From NCBI RefSeq assembly GCF_020524165.1, contig NZ_JAIVKU010000010.1, positions 1-52,914 on the forward strand: a stretch of 52,914 nt of DNA, read 5' to 3'. The translations under genes and the position numbers were made by a program. Source of the stretch: Guptibacillus hwajinpoensis (GTDB lineage Bacteria; Bacillota; Bacilli; Bacillales; Guptibacillaceae). The notes under the pieces were generated by a model. That model worked only from the letters and a program-made list of their open reading frames with translations. It was not told the DNA's origin and made no database searches. Within the stretch, counting starts at the first letter, position 1. The number at the start of each line of letters is the position of its first letter. Below are positions 1-8,041 of the stretch, piece by piece.

Positions 1-117
<117 letters not shown>

Positions 118-127
118 AAAGAAGAAA

Positions 128-159
128 GGCGAGAGACCAAACGGTTTCTCGCCTTTTTT
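128..159 (+). terminator. Intrinsic terminator of the rRNA operon
   Basis: An 11-bp stem (GGCGAGAGACC with GGTTTCTCGCC, loop AAAC) is followed by TTTTTT. It lies ten bases after the 5S gene. Confidence 0.93.
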
Positions 160-458
160 GTATGGTTTTACGGATGCGGTTTTACTAGCTGAAAGCCCTC
201 ATTTAGCGCGTTCGCGGAATTAGTCATGAAAAGCGCGGAATAAATTCATCTTTCGCGGAATACTCCTCATACCTTCTCACGAATCCCTCAGCTTCAATAT
301 CTATTCCTATAAAATTTCTCTTTCTTTTCGTAAATCACAGACACGGGATAAGTTAGAGGCACATATCCTTAGAAAGAAGCGAAAAGTCAGCTTGAATTGA
401 ATGAAACTGGTATAGATCCACTATAATTGGGCAATGCTTTTACCATGGAGGTGGGAAG
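160..458. other. Intergenic region between 5S rRNA and csfB
   Basis: No credible gene is present. The first third holds three GCGGAAT copies (annotated separately). A weak candidate for a sigma-F promoter of csfB is GTATA at 410-414 followed 14 bases later by GGGCAATGC at 429-437. It fits the consensus only partly. csfB is a forespore gene in B. subtilis, which is the only reason to prefer this site. Confidence 0.4.
214..261. repeat. Three evenly spaced GCGGAAT repeats
   Basis: GCGGAAT occurs at 214-220, 235-241 and 255-261, about 20-21 bases apart, close to two helical turns. Each is preceded by C or CG and the following bases are A/T rich. There is no dyad symmetry to suggest a terminator. 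It could be a small dispersed repeat or a row of protein-binding sites on one DNA face. Confidence 0.6.
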
Positions 459-656
459 ATGGAGAAGGCAATCAAGGAGATCTTTAGTGAGTGTTGTCTT
501 GTTTGCGAGGAGCATAGTTTCAAAGGTATCCATATTTGTGAACGTTTTATCTGTTATGAATGTGAACGCAAGGTGATACAAACAGATACAAGTCATGAGA
601 ACTATCAATTTTATCTTGAAAAATTACGCAAACTACGACTAAGTCGATTAGCATAG
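459..656 (+). CDS. csfB: Anti-sigma-G factor Gin (CsfB)
   Basis: This is a 65-residue protein with two CxxC knuckles, CLVC near residue 15 and CYEC near residue 34, typical of the zinc-binding Gin family. The following ERKVIQTDTS segment is also family-like. In B. subtilis Gin binds sigma-G (and sigma-E) and stops premature activity in the forespore. The start ATG follows a strong GGAGGTGG ribosome site. The position just after an rRNA operon matches B. subtilis, but the next two genes there (xpaC, yaaN) are missing and the PLP decarboxylase follows directly. It has its own terminator, so it is transcribed alone. Confidence 0.9.
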   Translation: MEKAIKEIFSECCLVCEEHSFKGIHICERFICYECERKVIQTDTSHENYQFYLEKLRKLRLSRLA

Positions 657-690
657 GCAGATAGCTGCTCCATAAGCTACCTGCTTTTTT
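656..690 (+). terminator. Terminator after csfB
   Basis: A GCAG-ATAGCT arm pairs with AGCTAC-CTGC and is followed by TTTTTT. The hairpin begins at the csfB stop codon. Confidence 0.75.
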
Positions 691-811
691 ACATGTTCTA
701 AAAAGGAATAGTTAAACGAATTAGCTTACCCCCTTTACTTCTCCGATAGTCTAGAAAATGATAGAATACGAGTATACGTAAATGAATCTTCGATAGATAG
801 AAGTGGGTTTA

Positions 812-2251
812 ATGAGCAAAATAGATCAAGCACCATTATATGAGGCTCTGACCGTGTGGAAGGATCAGAACCCTTTTTCTTTTCATGTTCCAGGGCATAA
901 GAATGGAACGGTTTTTTCTTCTTATAAACGTGCCGATCATTTGTATAAAAAATTATTGAGAATAGATGCAACAGAGCTTCCGGGACTAGATGACCTTCAT
1001 CATGCAGAAGGTCCCATTAAAGAGGCAGAACGGCTGACAGCAGATCTCTATGGAAGTGTTGAAACTCGCTTCTTGGTCGGTGGTTCCACAGCTGGTAATC
1101 TTGCGATGTTAATGGCAGTTTGTTCTGAAGGAGATGGTGTTCTCGTTCAGAAAAATTGTCACAAATCGATTTTGAATGGACTTCGCTTAGCGAAAGCACA
1201 ACCTGTGTTTCTTACTCCATTTATTGATGAAGAAAGCCAGGTACCAACTGGAGTTTCGATTGAACTTATCAATCGAGCACTTTCGAGATATAGCAATATC
1301 AAAGCAGTTGTTCTGACAAATCCCAATTATTATGGAATGACTTTGGACTTAAGGCCAATTATCGATTACGCACATCAGCACGGAGTGGCGGTACTGGTTG
1401 ATGAAGCGCACGGGGCGCATTTTATAAGAGAGCGTTTTTTCCCTGAGAGTGCTTTAAAGCAAGGAGCAGATGTCGTTGTTCAATCTGCTCATAAAACACT
1501 TCCCGCTATGACAATGGGCGCTTACTTGCATCTAGGGAATGAAGATCTTAAGAGTGCAATAGATGACTATTTACAAGTCTTTCAATCAAGTAGTCCGTCT
1601 TATCCAATTATGGCTTCCCTCGATTTAGCAAGACACTACCTCTCTTCTCTTACAGATCAGCAGCTAGGTCAAATTTTAGAAGAGATTCGTCAGTTTAAGA
1701 AACGATTGAGTGAAGTTCCTGGTATAAAAGTTATTGGAGATGTAAGTCGTGCGTATCATCACCTTGATCCGCTCAAAATAACGGTTCAGCTAGCTGGGCT
1801 ATCAGGATATGAGTTAGCAAAGAAGCTTGAGAATGAAGGTATATTTGTGGAGCTAAGTGACCCGTTAAACGTCTTACTCGTTTGCCCAATTGCTTTTAAT
1901 GAAGAGGTTTATACGCGAACGCTACAGGCATTTAAAAAGATTGCTCTTTATAGAAATGAAGTCAATTTTAATAAAATTCTATATGAAGTGGATCATGAAG
2001 ATATGACTTCTCCTGCTTATTCCTTTGCGAAATTGGAGACGATGAATACAAAGAGGGTTAAGCTAACGGAGGCCACTGACATGATAGCTGCAAGAGGTTT
2101 GATTCCATATCCCCCAGGGATTCCTGTTGTGCTACCGGGTGAACGAATTCCATTAGAGAAGGTAAAACGTTTAGAATCGATTCTGCTTTCTGGGGGACAT
2201 ATACAGGGAATAAATGATGAGATGATTGAGATTGCAATAGAAGAGGAGTAG
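812..2251 (+). CDS. yaaO: PLP-dependent Orn/Lys/Arg decarboxylase family protein (YaaO)
   Basis: This 479-residue protein belongs to the fold-type I Orn/Lys/Arg decarboxylase family. SFHVPGHKNG lies near the N terminus. DEAHGAHF and the PLP-lysine motif SAHKTLPAM (lysine about residue 228) follow in the core, with the family C-terminal domain at the end. Substrate specificity cannot be read from sequence; lysine, arginine or ornithine are all possible, and B. subtilis YaaO itself has no firm role that I know of. I chose ATG 812 over the in-frame GTG at 803. AAGTGGG lies just upstream of the ATG, and homologues begin only a few residues before the PLYEAL segment. tmk follows four bases after the stop, so the two are co-transcribed. 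Confidence 0.88.
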   Translation: MSKIDQAPLYEALTVWKDQNPFSFHVPGHKNGTVFSSYKRADHLYKKLLRIDATELPGLDDLHHAEGPIKEAERLTADLYGSVETRFLVGGSTAGNLAMLMAVCSEGDGVLVQKNCHKSILNGLRLAKAQPVFLTPFIDEESQVPTGVSIELINRALSRYSNIKAVVLTNPNYYGMTLDLRPIIDYAHQHGVAVLVDEAHGAHFIRERFFPESALKQGADVVVQSAHKTLPAMTMGAYLHLGNEDLKSAIDDYLQVFQSSSPSYPIMASLDLARHYLSSLTDQQLGQILEEIRQFKKRLSEVPGIKVIGDVSRAYHHLDPLKITVQLAGLSGYELAKKLENEGIFVELSDPLNVLLVCPIAFNEEVYTRTLQAFKKIALYRNEVNFNKILYEVDHEDMTSPAYSFAKLETMNTKRVKLTEATDMIAARGLIPYPPGIPVVLPGERIPLEKVKRLESILLSGGHIQGINDEMIEIAIEEE

Positions 2252-2255
2252 AGCA

Positions 2256-2897
2256 TTGAAAGGATTATTTATCACATTTGAAGGACCGGATGGGGCGGGG
2301 AAATCGACCCAGGTTCAGAAATTAGCCGATTATTTAAATGAAGAAGGTATTCAATATATTCATACAAGGGAACCAGGGGGTACTGCGATCAGCGACCAAA
2401 TTCGATCGCTTATTTTAAATCCGGAGCATAAAGAGATGGTGGATGAAACAGAGGTTCTTCTTTATGCTTCATCGCGTGCACAGCACGTAAGAGAGAAGAT
2501 CATCCCGGCATTAAATGAAGGGTACCTTGTCATTTGTGATCGCTTTGTTGATGCATCGATTGCTTATCAAGGAGTGGGCTTAGGATTAGATGTTGAAACT
2601 GTAAAGGTGATTAATGACTTTGCAACAGGAGGTCTTACGCCAGATAGAAGCTATATGATTGATCTTCCTGTTTCCGTAGGAAAAGAAAGAATGATCGCTC
2701 GGAACCAATTGGATCGAATTGAACAGAAAGGCACGGCTTATCACGAAAAGGTAAGGGAAGCCTTTTTAGAATTATATAAAGAAAATAATGAACGAATTCA
2801 TTTAATCAATGGTGAGAAAAAAGTTGATGAGATTTTTTCAGCAATAATAGAGGATTTTAAAGACCTTTGGGATAACTATTCTACTAATAACGAATAA
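2256..2897 (+). CDS. tmk: Thymidylate kinase
   Basis: The protein phosphorylates dTMP to dTDP with ATP in the cytosol. It has 213 residues, the usual length. The P-loop GPDGAGKST is at residues 10-18, TREPGGT near 38, and DRFVDASIAYQG carries the conserved Asp-Arg pair. The start is TTG at 2256, supported by AAGAGGAG that overlaps the end of yaaO. Position at the head of a run ending with holB and yabA is the standard Bacillus arrangement, coupling dTTP supply with replication genes. Confidence 0.96.
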   Translation: MKGLFITFEGPDGAGKSTQVQKLADYLNEEGIQYIHTREPGGTAISDQIRSLILNPEHKEMVDETEVLLYASSRAQHVREKIIPALNEGYLVICDRFVDASIAYQGVGLGLDVETVKVINDFATGGLTPDRSYMIDLPVSVGKERMIARNQLDRIEQKGTAYHEKVREAFLELYKENNERIHLINGEKKVDEIFSAIIEDFKDLWDNYSTNNE

Positions 2898-2927
2898 ACG
2901 GGTTTATGCGCCCCGGGGAGGATAATT

Positions 2928-3257
2928 ATGAAGTTAGTTATGGCTGTCGTGCAGGATAAAGATAGCAATCGCTTATCCAATGCCCTGGTCGACTATAATT
3001 TTCAGGCAACCAAACTTGCGACGACGGGTGGATTTTTACGTGCTGGAAATACAACATTCTTAATTGGTACAGAAGATCATCGTGTACAAAAGCTTCTTGA
3101 TATTATTAAAGACAATTGCCAGAGCAGAGAGCAGATGGTAGCACCGGTATCGCCAATGGGAGGCAATGCGGATTCTTATGTCCCTTATCCTGTTGAGGTG
3201 TCGGTAGGGGGAGCAACGGTGTTTGTTCTTCCTGTAGAGGCTTTCCATCATTTTTAA
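2928..3257 (+). CDS. darA: Cyclic di-AMP receptor protein DarA (PII-like)
   Basis: This 109-residue protein matches the DarA/PstA (YaaQ) family. It has the KLVMAVVQD first strand, the TKLATTGGFLRAGNTTF loop that contacts c-di-AMP, and a VSVGGATVFVLPVE C-terminal strand. The family forms PII-like trimers that bind c-di-AMP; the downstream output is not established. GGGGAGG precedes the ATG. In B. subtilis yaaR separates this gene from holB, but here holB comes next after 22 bases. Confidence 0.93.
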   Translation: MKLVMAVVQDKDSNRLSNALVDYNFQATKLATTGGFLRAGNTTFLIGTEDHRVQKLLDIIKDNCQSREQMVAPVSPMGGNADSYVPYPVEVSVGGATVFVLPVEAFHHF

Positions 3258-3279
3258 ACTAGTAGGATGAGGGATAGAA

Positions 3280-4266
3280 ATGACAGATTGGATTGAATTA
3301 AAAGAGCGCCAGCCTACAGTCGTTAGGATGGTCACCAACAGTTTTAAAAAAGAACGTCTGTCTCACGCTTACTTATTTGATGGTGGAGCAGGGACTGGAA
3401 AAAAAGACATCGCCGTTCATATGGCGAAAACTTATTTTTGCCAGGAGCGAACAGGAATGGATCCGTGCCAACAGTGTAAAGACTGTAAACGAATTGATTC
3501 AGGTAACCACCCGGATCTCCATCTTATCGAACCCGAGGGACAATCGATCAAAATTGACCAAATAAGAAAACTACAAAAGGAATTCTCCTACCTTGGAGTT
3601 GAGTCTCGTAAAAAAGTATATATCTTGAATCATTCTGATCGTATGACCACTCAGGCCGCAAATAGTTTACTTAAATTTCTAGAAGAGCCAGGGCAAATGA
3701 CGATGGCCATATTATTAACAGAACAAAAGCAACATATTCTTTCGACGATTTATTCAAGATGTCAGGTGATCACCTTTCAACCTCTTTCAACAAGTGGAGT
3801 AGAAGAAGCACTTATAAACGAAGGGGTGGCGTCATACCTTGCTAAAACAGCTGCTCAGCTAACGAATGATCAGCGCGCAGCAAAGGAGCTTGCGCTTGAT
3901 GAGTGGTTTGCACAGGCAAGAGCGATAGTGATACAATTGACTGAAGAGTTGAAGGAAAGACCTCATCAGGTTTTCCTAACGATCCATGACAAATGGCTAG
4001 CACATTTTAAGGAAAAAACGCAGCAGGATATGGGCCTTAATCTTATGCTTTTTTGGTATAAGGATTTAATGAAGATACAACTGCAGGATAATCGAATTGT
4101 CTATGCAGATCAGAAGGATAAGCTCGAACGTTATGCCCTTCAATTCGGAAGAAAGAAGATAAGTCAGCATATGATGGCGATACTCGATGCCAAAAGACGT
4201 CTGAGTGCAAACACAAACCCGCAGTTTGTGATGGAACAGCTAGTGCTCAGGTTACGGGAGGGATAA
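3280..4266 (+). CDS. holB: DNA polymerase III delta-prime subunit
   Basis: HolB is the clamp-loader delta-prime subunit of the replisome. It has 328 residues. A P-loop-like GGAGTGKK is at residues 35-42, a zinc-binding cysteine cluster (three CxxC-type spacings) near residues 53-67, and an AAA+ core with NSLLKFLEEPG. The C terminus is poorly conserved, as is usual for the family. GAGGG precedes the ATG. The stop is five bases before the ricT start and the ricT ribosome site lies inside the holB end, implying translational coupling. Confidence 0.93.
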   Translation: MTDWIELKERQPTVVRMVTNSFKKERLSHAYLFDGGAGTGKKDIAVHMAKTYFCQERTGMDPCQQCKDCKRIDSGNHPDLHLIEPEGQSIKIDQIRKLQKEFSYLGVESRKKVYILNHSDRMTTQAANSLLKFLEEPGQMTMAILLTEQKQHILSTIYSRCQVITFQPLSTSGVEEALINEGVASYLAKTAAQLTNDQRAAKELALDEWFAQARAIVIQLTEELKERPHQVFLTIHDKWLAHFKEKTQQDMGLNLMLFWYKDLMKIQLQDNRIVYADQKDKLERYALQFGRKKISQHMMAILDAKRRLSANTNPQFVMEQLVLRLREG

Positions 4267-4270
4267 GTTT

Positions 4271-5098
4271 GTGTATGAAGTAGTTGGCGTTCGCTTTAAA
4301 AAAGCGGGGAAGATCTATTACTTTGATCCGAGTAGCCTCCAGGTGTCCGACAAGGAATTTGTTATCGTGGAGACTGCAAGAGGGGTTGAATTTGGGAAAG
4401 TTGTTTTAGCTAACAAGCAAGTTGATGAAGAAGATATTGTTCTTCCTCTTAAGAAAGTAATTCGTATAGCGGATGAGAAAGATCGTCTTGCGGTAGAAGA
4501 TAATAAACATGCGGCTGAAGAAGCCTTTGATGTATGCGTTTCTAAAATTGAAGAGTACAAGCTTGATATGAAGCTTGTTGATGTTGAATATACATTTGAT
4601 CGAAATAAAATCATTTTTTATTTTACAGCAGATGGAAGAGTAGATTTTCGCGAACTTGTGAAAGGGCTCGCATCCATTTTTCGGACAAGAATTGAGCTTC
4701 GTCAAATTGGAGTACGCGATGAAGCGAAAATGCTTGGCGGTATTGGACCTTGTGGCAGGATGCTTTGTTGTTCAACGTGGCTAGGCGATTTTGAACCTGT
4801 TTCGATTAAGATGGCGAAAGATCAAAACCTTTCATTAAATCCTGCTAAAATATCTGGATTATGCGGCAGGTTAATGTGCTGCTTGAAGTATGAAAACGAT
4901 GCTTATGAATCCGGTAAGAAAGAGCTTCCAGACGTTGGGAAGACGATCCATACCGGACAGGGCAAAGGGAAAGTTGTTGGGTTGAATATATTGGAGCGTC
5001 TTGTTCAGGTCGAATTGTTCGAACTTAACCGCGTGACAGAATATACGCTTGATGAATTAATACAAGACGGCGCAGTATCTACGCAAGCCACAGATTGA
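4271..5098 (+). CDS. ricT: PSP1-domain protein RicT (YaaT)
   Basis: RicT is the PSP1 (YaaT) subunit of the RicA-RicF-RicT complex, which in B. subtilis carries Fe-S clusters and stimulates RNase Y and sporulation, competence and biofilm pathways. The 275-residue protein has the family cysteine blocks GPCGRMLCCSTWLG near residue 157 and LCGRLMCCLKYE about 35 residues later. The start is GTG at 4271 with CGGGAGGG placed in the holB end. ricF and ricA are not in this window. Confidence 0.94.
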   Translation: MYEVVGVRFKKAGKIYYFDPSSLQVSDKEFVIVETARGVEFGKVVLANKQVDEEDIVLPLKKVIRIADEKDRLAVEDNKHAAEEAFDVCVSKIEEYKLDMKLVDVEYTFDRNKIIFYFTADGRVDFRELVKGLASIFRTRIELRQIGVRDEAKMLGGIGPCGRMLCCSTWLGDFEPVSIKMAKDQNLSLNPAKISGLCGRLMCCLKYENDAYESGKKELPDVGKTIHTGQGKGKVVGLNILERLVQVELFELNRVTEYTLDELIQDGAVSTQATD

Positions 5099-5114
5099 TT
5101 GAGGTGGAACGGAA

Positions 5115-5459
5115 GTGGAGAAAAAAGAAGTTTTTTCACGTGTAAGCTCAATGGAAGAACAGATTGGTGACTTATACAAACAATTAGGCGAACTAAAAGA
5201 ACATCTTGCAGGACTTCTGGAAGAAAATCACCATCTCGAAATTGAGAATCACCACTTGCGAGAGCGGTTAGAACAAACTTCAGAGCCGAAGAGTCATTCA
5301 TCTGGCAAGAAGAAGCGTGGTAAACCAGAAGTTGGAGAAGGTTATGATAACCTTGCCAGGTTGTACCAGGAAGGTTTTCATATTTGCAATCTCCACTATG
5401 GTAGTATTCGGACAGAAGGAGATTGTCTCTTCTGCCTGTCGTTCTTAAATAAGAAGTAG
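5115..5459 (+). CDS. yabA: Replication initiation control protein YabA
   Basis: YabA represses initiation by binding DnaA and the sliding clamp DnaN. The 114-residue protein starts with a leucine-rich coiled coil (about residues 1-60). A basic, Ser/Lys-rich linker follows, then a C-terminal zinc module with HICNLHYG and CLFC ligands. The start is GTG 5115 after GAGGTGG. It is the last gene before a terminator, closing the tmk-to-yabA operon. Confidence 0.94.
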   Translation: MEKKEVFSRVSSMEEQIGDLYKQLGELKEHLAGLLEENHHLEIENHHLRERLEQTSEPKSHSSGKKKRGKPEVGEGYDNLARLYQEGFHICNLHYGSIRTEGDCLFCLSFLNKK

Positions 5460-5465
5460 TGATCC

Positions 5466-5495
5466 GGTCTTTCCGCAAATGGAAAGACCTTTTTT
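5466..5495 (+). terminator. Terminator after yabA
   Basis: A perfect 9-bp stem, GGTCTTTCC with GGAAAGACC and loop GCAAAT, is followed by TTTTTT. Confidence 0.93.
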
Positions 5496-5546
5496 ACACT
5501 TTATAATGATATGATAACCAATTGATACAGATAGGAGCACAGTATC

Positions 5547-6284
5547 ATGCAATTAAACGGTGATGAACGAATTGATTACATCATTGAAAATGAACTAAGT
5601 ATTATTCAAAGTCCAACCGTTTTTTCCTTTTCCTTAGATGCAATCTTACTAGCGAGGTTTGCTTGGATTCCAATTAAGCGCGGAAAAATGATTGATCTAT
5701 GCACAGGAAACGGGATTATTCCATTATTGCTCTCACGTCGAAGTGAAGTGCCAATTGAAGGGGTAGAAATACAAGATCGTCTTTTTAATATGGGACAAAG
5801 AAGTATTGAATTAAATCAACTTGGTGATCAATTAACACTTCATCATGCGGATATTCGAGAATTACCTTTAACAATTAAACAGGAATCATATGATGCTGTC
5901 ACGTGCAATCCCCCTTATTTTAAAAGTCAGCGAAATGAGCAGCGTAACTTAAATGAGCACCTTACGATTGCTCGTCATGAAGTGATGTGTACTCTTGAAG
6001 ATGTTATTCAATCGTGTAGTCGATTAGTTAAGCAGGGCGGAAAGGTATCCCTTGTCCATCGTCCTGAAAGATTACTGGATATTATGACGTTGATGCGAAA
6101 GTATCGAATCGAACCAAAAAGAATGCAGCTTGTTTATCCGAAAGCTGGTAAAGAAGCCAACACGCTTTTGATAGAAGGTATAAAAGATGGAAAACCTGAT
6201 TTAAAAGTGTTGCCACCCTTCATTGTTTATCGAAACGATAATCAATACACCGATGAAATGAGCAGCGTATATGAAGAACTCTAA
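5547..6284 (+). CDS. trmN6: tRNA1(Val) adenine-37 N6-methyltransferase family protein (YabB)
   Basis: This 245-residue SAM-dependent methyltransferase has the motif I region MIDLCTGNGIIPLLL near residue 47 and the amino-methyltransferase signature NPPY at residues 121-124. The family methylates N6 of A37 in tRNA-Val in E. coli; the Bacillus substrate is inferred. A GATAGGAG ribosome site precedes the ATG at a somewhat long distance. Its 3' end overlaps yazA by 14 bases. Confidence 0.88.
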   Translation: MQLNGDERIDYIIENELSIIQSPTVFSFSLDAILLARFAWIPIKRGKMIDLCTGNGIIPLLLSRRSEVPIEGVEIQDRLFNMGQRSIELNQLGDQLTLHHADIRELPLTIKQESYDAVTCNPPYFKSQRNEQRNLNEHLTIARHEVMCTLEDVIQSCSRLVKQGGKVSLVHRPERLLDIMTLMRKYRIEPKRMQLVYPKAGKEANTLLIEGIKDGKPDLKVLPPFIVYRNDNQYTDEMSSVYEEL

Positions 6285-6612
6285 TCACTTCGTGTATATA
6301 TTGGAGTGTGGAGATGGAAGCTATTATACTGGTTATACGACGGATATAGCTCAACGGTTAGCACAACATGAATGTGGAAAAGGAGCTAAATATACAAGGG
6401 GAAGAGGGCCACTGACTCTCGTCTACCAGGTTGCCTTCGAGACGAAGCGTGAAGCGATGCAAGTAGAATATCAAATCAAACAATTGTCGCGCGAAAAAAA
6501 AGAAAAGATTATTAAAGAAGAGAGGCAAAATCATGTGGAGTCAACAGAGTTACAAAGAGAGCGAGACAGGAAAACTTTATCTCGTCCCGACCCCAATCGG
6601 CAATTTAAATGA
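6271..6612 (+). CDS. GIY-YIG superfamily nuclease (YazA)
   Basis: The protein has a single GIY-YIG domain. YILECGDGSYYTGYT holds the paired tyrosine strands, and the QRLAQHECGKGAKYTRGRGP helix supplies the conserved Arg and His region. It matches the small YazA/YhbQ group, whose physiological role is not established. At 113 residues it is about 15-20 residues longer than I expect for the family. The extra C-terminal tail is read through the start of rsmI, an 80-base out-of-frame overlap. The start ATG lies inside the end of trmN6. Confidence 0.85.
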   Translation: MKNSNHFVYILECGDGSYYTGYTTDIAQRLAQHECGKGAKYTRGRGPLTLVYQVAFETKREAMQVEYQIKQLSREKKEKIIKEERQNHVESTELQRERDRKTLSRPDPNRQFK

Positions 6613-7402
6613 TATGACTTTTCGAGCGATTCAAACGTTAAAAGATGTTGATCTTATTGCTGCAGAAGATACGAGACAATCAAAAAAATTGACCAATCAC
6701 TTCGATATTGAAACAAAGTTAATTAGCTATCATGAACACAATAAAGAGTCGAGTGGTTTTAAGTTACTGGAGCGGTTAAGAGAAGGGCAATCCATTGCTC
6801 TTATTAGTGATGCTGGGATGCCGGCTATTTCCGACCCAGGATATGAAATTGTATCATCTTGTCTCGCTGAAAATATTTCTGTTATCCCATTACCGGGTGC
6901 AAATGCTGCCATTACTGCACTCGTTGCATCAGGCTTACCGACACAGCATTTCTATTATTATGGTTTCCTTTCACGACAGAAAAAAGAGCGGAAGAAAGAA
7001 CTATCTCAATTAAGAAGTATTCCTTCACCAATTATGTTCTATGAAGCTCCTCATCGCTTAAAGGAAATGATGAAAGCCATTCTAGAAGTACTTGGCAACA
7101 GAGAGATTGTTATAGCAAGAGAATTAACGAAGCGATATGAAGAGTTTATTCGCGGAACAGTAGAAGAAGTCCTTATCTGGTGTGAGCAGTCAGAGATTCG
7201 AGGCGAATTCTGTATCATCATTCAAGGTGGTACTGAAGAAGAGACCAGGGATGAAGAACAGTGGTGGACAAATTTTTCATTACAAGAACACGTGGAGCAC
7301 TATGTTAATGAAGGCATGAAAAGCAAGGATGCAATTAAACAAGTGTCTTTAGAAAGAGAGCTTCCCAAAAGAGATGTGTATCAAGCGTATCATGTCGAAT
7401 AA
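6533..7402 (+). CDS. rsmI: 16S rRNA 2'-O-methyltransferase RsmI
   Basis: RsmI methylates the 2'-OH of C1402 in 16S rRNA. The 289-residue protein carries LYLVPTPIGNL near residue 14, AAEDTRQSKKL, and the SAM-loop SDAGMPAISDPG of the tetrapyrrole-methylase-like fold. The C terminus has the usual small helical domain with KDAIKQVSLERELPKR. ATG 6533 is preceded by AGAGAGG, and homologues start at an equivalent point, which supports the overlap with yazA. Confidence 0.94.
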   Translation: MWSQQSYKESETGKLYLVPTPIGNLNDMTFRAIQTLKDVDLIAAEDTRQSKKLTNHFDIETKLISYHEHNKESSGFKLLERLREGQSIALISDAGMPAISDPGYEIVSSCLAENISVIPLPGANAAITALVASGLPTQHFYYYGFLSRQKKERKKELSQLRSIPSPIMFYEAPHRLKEMMKAILEVLGNREIVIARELTKRYEEFIRGTVEEVLIWCEQSEIRGEFCIIIQGGTEEETRDEEQWWTNFSLQEHVEHYVNEGMKSKDAIKQVSLERELPKRDVYQAYHVE

Positions 7403-7413
7403 CGATGTCGAAA

Positions 7414-7443
7414 AAAAGCTCCTGCCGCAGGCAGGAGCTTTTC
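7414..7443. terminator. Bidirectional terminator between convergent rsmI and abrB
   Basis: The stem AAGCTCCTGCC pairs with GGCAGGAGCTT around a GCA loop, with an A run on the left and TTTT on the right. It can terminate both the rightward trmN6-yazA-rsmI transcript and the leftward abrB transcript. Confidence 0.9.
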
Positions 7444-7453
7444 TATTTGATCA

Positions 7454-7732
7454 TTATTTTGCAAGAGCTTTTTGAATTTCTTCCAATACTTGTTCTGCGC
7501 CTTCTTTGCTAAGGATAAGCTTCCCGTTACCGATTGCTAAATTGTCATCGGATACTTCACCAGTTACCTGGCAAGTCATGTTAGGCTTATACTTTTTAAG
7601 AATGATACGCTCGTCGTCAACGTAGATTTCAAGAGCGTCCTTTTCTGCGATGCCAAGAGTACGGCGTAGTTCGATCGGAATAACAACACGGCCAAGCTCG
7701 TCAACTTTACGTACAATACCAGTAGATTTCAT
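7454..7732 (-). CDS. abrB: Transition-state regulator AbrB
   Basis: AbrB is a DNA-binding global repressor of stationary-phase genes. The 92-residue protein has the N-terminal swapped-hairpin domain, with the KSTGIVRKVDELGRVVIPIELRRTLGI signature spread over residues 2-28, and a C-terminal AbrB multimerisation region. It is the only gene on the reverse strand. GGGGAG lies upstream of the ATG. It is preceded by a strong sigma-A promoter and a perfect Spo0A box, consistent with Spo0A repression as known in B. subtilis. spoVG in this window is a classical AbrB target. Confidence 0.97.
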   Translation of the reverse strand: MKSTGIVRKVDELGRVVIPIELRRTLGIAEKDALEIYVDDERIILKKYKPNMTCQVTGEVSDDNLAIGNGKLILSKEGAEQVLEEIQKALAK

Positions 7733-7777
7733 GTTTTATACTCCCCTATTCCCAATTTTTTATTAATTACGTCAGGA

Positions 7778-7784
7778 TTCGACA
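7778..7784 (-). promoter_or_regulatory. Spo0A box downstream of the abrB promoter
   Basis: On the reverse strand the site reads TGTCGAA, the exact 0A-box consensus. It lies just downstream of the predicted abrB transcription start, the same place from which Spo0A~P represses abrB in B. subtilis. Confidence 0.75.
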
Positions 7785-7806
7785 AATTTCTCTATTTATG
7801 TTCTAT

Positions 7807-7835
7807 ATAATACCAGTGTTTCCCATTAGCGTCAA
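7807..7835 (-). promoter_or_regulatory. Sigma-A promoter of abrB
   Basis: On the reverse strand, TTGACG (7835-7830) and TATTAT (7812-7807) are separated by 17 bases. The predicted start is about 70 bases before the abrB ATG. Confidence 0.8.
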
Positions 7836-7930
7836 TCCTTTTAAATGGGTAAATATTTCCTGAAAAAAGGTCCGTTAAGGGATTGATAGTACTATGAAAT
7901 TGCCAAAACCTGACTTGCCTATATTAATAA

Positions 7931-7960
7931 TTCGACAATTTTCTTGTAAATCCTTCGACA
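7931..7960. promoter_or_regulatory. Pair of Spo0A-box-like sites between abrB and metS
   Basis: TTCGACA, the reverse complement of the 0A consensus, occurs exactly at 7931-7937 and 7954-7960, 23 bases apart. They are upstream of the abrB promoter and of the metS promoter. Binding is inferred from sequence only. Confidence 0.5.
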
Positions 7961-8006
7961 AGAATTGTAAATTTGTGTAGGTAAAAGGGATTTAAGCCTC
8001 GCTTCC

Positions 8007-8035
8007 TTGCAATTATTCCTTAAATTAGTTATATT
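8007..8035 (+). promoter_or_regulatory. Probable sigma-A promoter of metS leader
   Basis: TTGCAA at 8007-8012 and TATATT at 8030-8035 are separated by 17 bases. The predicted start near 8042 leaves a leader of about 215 bases before metS. Confidence 0.6.
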
Positions 8036-8041
8036 TTGATG

